A stretch of DNA of 64,000 nucleotides, from positions 372,001-436,000 of the forward strand of contig MKTL01000001.1 in the NCBI GenBank assembly GCA_001897605.1, given 5' to 3'. The DNA comes from Clostridiales bacterium 38-18. Its GTDB lineage: Bacteria; Bacillota; Clostridia; Peptostreptococcales; Acidaminobacteraceae. Of the stretch, positions 61,350-64,000 are shown piece by piece. The notes beneath the pieces are model-generated. The model was given only the letters and a program-made list of their open reading frames with translations. It searched no databases and was not told the origin of the DNA. The translations under genes and the position numbers were made by a program. The stretch's first letter is position 1; every line of letters starts with the position of its first letter.

Positions 61350-61919
61350 ATGATTGAAAATAGGACTGAGGATTATAGGGAGCAGTTGATTAGCCTATTG
61401 AATGCTTATACACCCTATGAAGCCTCGGACGAACTTTCGAAGCAAAAAACACTTGACTTCATTGCTTCAAATGATGTGATATACGGGACTTTAAATCCAC
61501 ATGGGCATATAACTGCATCCTCGTGGTTAATTAATTTTATTGGGGATAGTGTACTTATGACACACCATAAAAAGCTTGATTTATGGCTTCAGTTGGGAGG
61601 ACATACAGAGTTAAATGAAAGTATACAGCAATCAGCAATGCGAGAAACGATAGAGGAGTCTGGCCTAAAAGCCCTGGATTTTGTGGATGCTGAGATTTTT
61701 GACATCGATGTACATGAAATCCCGCTTAGAAAAAATCAAGCTTCACACTATCATTACGACATACGTTTTTTAATAAGACAAACTACGGAGGAGGGTTTCA
61801 CAATAAGTGATGAATCCAATGCGTTAAAATGGGTTAAACTTACTGAGGTAAATAGACTAACGAACCAAAGGTCGGTTATACGAATGGTAGAAAAGTACTT
61901 ATATTTAAATGAGAGGTAA
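61350..61919 (+). CDS. Second Nudix hydrolase
   Basis: This 189-residue protein also has a complete Nudix box (GGHTELNESIQQSAM then RETIEESGL, about 89-112). It has an N-terminal extension of about 50 residues before the fold, and a DVHEIPLRKNQASHYHYDIRF segment after the box, as in Nudix proteins annotated as NTP pyrophosphohydrolases or isopentenyl-type relatives. The substrate is unknown. It starts after AGGGGGTGAG. It is unrelated in detail to the neighbour Nudix protein, so the pair is not a recent duplication. Confidence 0.86.
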   Translation: MIENRTEDYREQLISLLNAYTPYEASDELSKQKTLDFIASNDVIYGTLNPHGHITASSWLINFIGDSVLMTHHKKLDLWLQLGGHTELNESIQQSAMRETIEESGLKALDFVDAEIFDIDVHEIPLRKNQASHYHYDIRFLIRQTTEEGFTISDESNALKWVKLTEVNRLTNQRSVIRMVEKYLYLNER

Positions 61920-61968
61920 CCCTCTAATTTAGGGTATAAACAAACCATCACAACGATTTGGGGGGAAA

Positions 61969-64000
61969 ATGAAAAAAATTTTTAGTCAGTATCGATCGAG
62001 TTTAAATTATAAAATTACCTTAAGTACCATTTTAATTGTCATTATAGGAATTGTATCTATTATTCTATATACCCAAATTAGTGTCAAGCGATTGTCAGAT
62101 CAGACCTTAGATAAAATGAGTGGTGAGCTTGATGCATTAATAGTCGATTTTTATGGTGAACACATTATCGAGGTAGCTTCCAATCTTCAGGCAGAATACG
62201 ATAAGTATTTTGATGAGTTAAGCATATTTGGACATATTGCCCAGAATTATTTTGATAATTATGAAGCTATGTCTCCAGGAGTAGAACAGCTTCTTGAAGC
62301 ACCTATTTTTAATGATCATCTGACAAATAATGGCAACTGGCTGCAAAATCAAGATGACGAGCCTACCACTGTGTTCCTTGGAAGGTATCTTTTAGATGAA
62401 AAAGGTAATATACCACTTTCAGTCTCAGAGCTGATTAAAAAAACCTCCTTTTTTGATCTTTTTATGCCAGCGTTTGCAAGCAATGGTGCTGAAAAGCTAC
62501 AAATCTACTTCACAGGTGGAGAACAACTTGATTTTACAAGAATGGCACCTTGGGTCAACATTGGAGAAGGGATCTATGATGTCTATCCTGAGCTATATGA
62601 TTTACCGATGTGGCAGACCTTTAATCCTGGGTTGATCAAAGATTGGACGGACTTTAAAAACAGAGTTGGCGTGGGTAATGAAAAACTGATTAGGACAGGA
62701 AAGCCTGTTCAGGATGGTATTACTGGAGAGGTTAATATCGGCATGACGTATCCAATCTTTTCACCTACCGATGGTTCTTTTCTTGGTGAGCTTGCGTACG
62801 ACATTCCTCTTTCCTATTTTATAGACTATACAGAGTCGCTTAGACTTGGGAAAAATGGATTTGCAGTTTTAATGCAATCAAATGGTAACGTTTTTGCTAT
62901 TAACAATTTGGGCAAATCAGTGCTTGGATTTGAAGAAAGTGGCGATGGCTTAAAGATTACTGAAGAAGGCTTTAATACACTGGAAAGAAACATAAAGGAC
63001 AGTAAATATGAAGATGTACAGAATATTGATTTTAAATCCTTTGATGAGCTAAAAGAGGTAAGTATAAACGGAGCTGCTTATTTTATCGTTTCAACACGTA
63101 CAAATGAGTATACGACCTGGCAAAGTGACAAAGGCTTTACCGAAGACCATTGGACCATGGCGTTGATTCTACCGAAGGAGGAAGTGTACAGCTTGTATTT
63201 CAACTTTGAGGATCAAGTCAATCATATTGCAAATATTGCATTAAAGGATCAGCTTTATATTGCGATCATTATTACTTTTTTTGTTTTGGCCTTTATCATG
63301 CTTTATAATTCAAAGCTGACACGTAAGCTTAACTTATTGACTCATGCAGTGAAGGAATTGAGATATAATCAATTTTCTGAGCCAATCGAGATCGACTCTA
63401 ACGATGAAATTGGAAAGCTTTCAACTGCATTTAATGAAATGCAAACAGAAATTCATCAAACGATTGAAAAGTTGAATGTTCAAAACGAGCGATTGAAGGA
63501 TGAAATTGCTGAAAGAATTAAAAAGGATCGTATAATTGACTATCTAGAAAATTTTGATGCACATACAGACCTATTAAATAAAAAAGCATTGTTCAATATC
63601 TTAAAGGAAATGAAGGACAGTCCAACGGTATCTTTAATTACTATTGGCATCGATGAGCTGAGAAAAATAAACGACGCTTATACCTACAAGGTCGGTGACG
63701 ATATCATTATCGAGACGGTAAGACGTTTAAGTGATATGGTTGAGGATAAGGAGTTGCTTTTTAGAACGGGTGGTGATGAGTTCACCATTATCTTAAAGGG
63801 TCTTTCGGCAGAAGCGCTTATCCTAAAATGTGATGAGATTATTTCTGTTTTTAAGAAGCCCTTCGTTACCATTATGCACGAAATAAGTGTGAGCTGCTCG
63901 GTTGGCGTTAGTACCTATCCAAATGACACTCAGGAGCCAATGGATTTATTTAAGTTTTCAAACGTCGCACTAAATCATGCGAAAGAGGGAAACAAAGGTG
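61969..64000 (+). CDS. Membrane sensor diguanylate cyclase (partial at 3' end)
   Basis: The frame opens at ATG 61969 after GGGGGG and stays open for 677 codons to the window edge. It has TM1 (about 17-37), a large extracellular Cache-like sensor (about 40-420), TM2 (about 430-450), HAMP (about 452-505), a short coiled coil, and a GGDEF domain (about 525 on). The active-site motif is exactly GGDEF (601-605), so cyclic-di-GMP synthesis is likely. The RxxD inhibitory site is missing (EDKE). The last visible part ends within the GGDEF domain, so an EAL domain could follow outside the window. Confidence 0.87.
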   Translation, partial: MKKIFSQYRSSLNYKITLSTILIVIIGIVSIILYTQISVKRLSDQTLDKMSGELDALIVDFYGEHIIEVASNLQAEYDKYFDELSIFGHIAQNYFDNYEAMSPGVEQLLEAPIFNDHLTNNGNWLQNQDDEPTTVFLGRYLLDEKGNIPLSVSELIKKTSFFDLFMPAFASNGAEKLQIYFTGGEQLDFTRMAPWVNIGEGIYDVYPELYDLPMWQTFNPGLIKDWTDFKNRVGVGNEKLIRTGKPVQDGITGEVNIGMTYPIFSPTDGSFLGELAYDIPLSYFIDYTESLRLGKNGFAVLMQSNGNVFAINNLGKSVLGFEESGDGLKITEEGFNTLERNIKDSKYEDVQNIDFKSFDELKEVSINGAAYFIVSTRTNEYTTWQSDKGFTEDHWTMALILPKEEVYSLYFNFEDQVNHIANIALKDQLYIAIIITFFVLAFIMLYNSKLTRKLNLLTHAVKELRYNQFSEPIEIDSNDEIGKLSTAFNEMQTEIHQTIEKLNVQNERLKDEIAERIKKDRIIDYLENFDAHTDLLNKKALFNILKEMKDSPTVSLITIGIDELRKINDAYTYKVGDDIIIETVRRLSDMVEDKELLFRTGGDEFTIILKGLSAEALILKCDEIISVFKKPFVTIMHEISVSCSVGVSTYPNDTQEPMDLFKFSNVALNHAKEGNKG

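Noticed and set aside
62453-62635. A 60-codon frame inside the last gene
   Set aside because: It lies in another frame of the long GGDEF protein gene that starts at 61969 and has no ribosome binding site.

Overview
The window looks like a piece of the chromosome of a low-GC, motile, anaerobic Gram-positive bacterium of the class Clostridia. The evidence is an AT-rich sequence with strong AGGAGG-type ribosome binding sites, a T-box leader on leuS, PrsA-like and other lipoproteins with LxxC lipoboxes, clostridial-style cyclic-di-GMP-I riboswitches, DUF4250, rubredoxin, a PduO-type cobalamin adenosyltransferase and a wall-adapted Tad pilus without a secretin. A Fusibacter-like lineage is a guess; the species cannot be fixed from sequence reading alone. 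No insertion sequence, prophage or CRISPR array was seen.

Layout. 1-4.8 kb: a gene tail, mnmM, a YtxH stress protein, a family-4 glycosyltransferase and adenine deaminase. Two tandem c-di-GMP-I riboswitches lie behind ade with no gene to control. 5.4-11.4 kb: an opp peptide-uptake operon whose binding protein OppA has its two halves in swapped order. 11.5-21.1 kb: a DegS/DegU-like two-component pair followed by a Tad/Flp pilus operon (pilin, TadE, TadG-like, CpaB-LysM, receiver-CpaE, CpaF, TadB, TadC, DUF192). 21.1-30.1 kb: a 59-residue winged-helix protein, a PrsA-like foldase, a lipoprotein, tRNA-Val, a PRPP synthetase-like protein, a flavin reductase plus PAS-SpoIIE phosphatase operon, and a MutS2-like protein behind an elaborate attenuator leader.

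30.1-42.3 kb: T-box/leuS, a CopZ-like protein, an atypical response regulator divergent from an unusual operon (degenerate phosphatase plus anti-sigma-like kinase, chemoreceptor, STAS protein), a ferritin-like protein, YibE/F, a diguanylate cyclase and a superoxide dismutase behind a Fur-type box. 42.5-51 kb: exoA and a sigma-54 regulon. An NtrC-type activator with its own -24/-12 promoter is followed by palindromic enhancer sites, a second -24/-12 promoter and genes for 3-hydroxybutyrate/acetoacetate use: permease, dehydrogenase, CoA-transferase and thiolase. 51-64 kb: housekeeping and unknown genes, two Nudix hydrolases, and a second GGDEF protein that runs off the window.

Themes. Cyclic-di-GMP recurs: two GGDEF enzymes, two riboswitches and a pilus system often tied to this signal. 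Partner-switching parts recur: a SpoIIE phosphatase, an anti-sigma-like kinase with a dead phosphatase domain, and a STAS protein. The observations most worth checking are the permuted OppA, the orphan tandem riboswitches antisense to the glycosyltransferase, the MutS2 leader, and the chemoreceptor/partner-switch operon.
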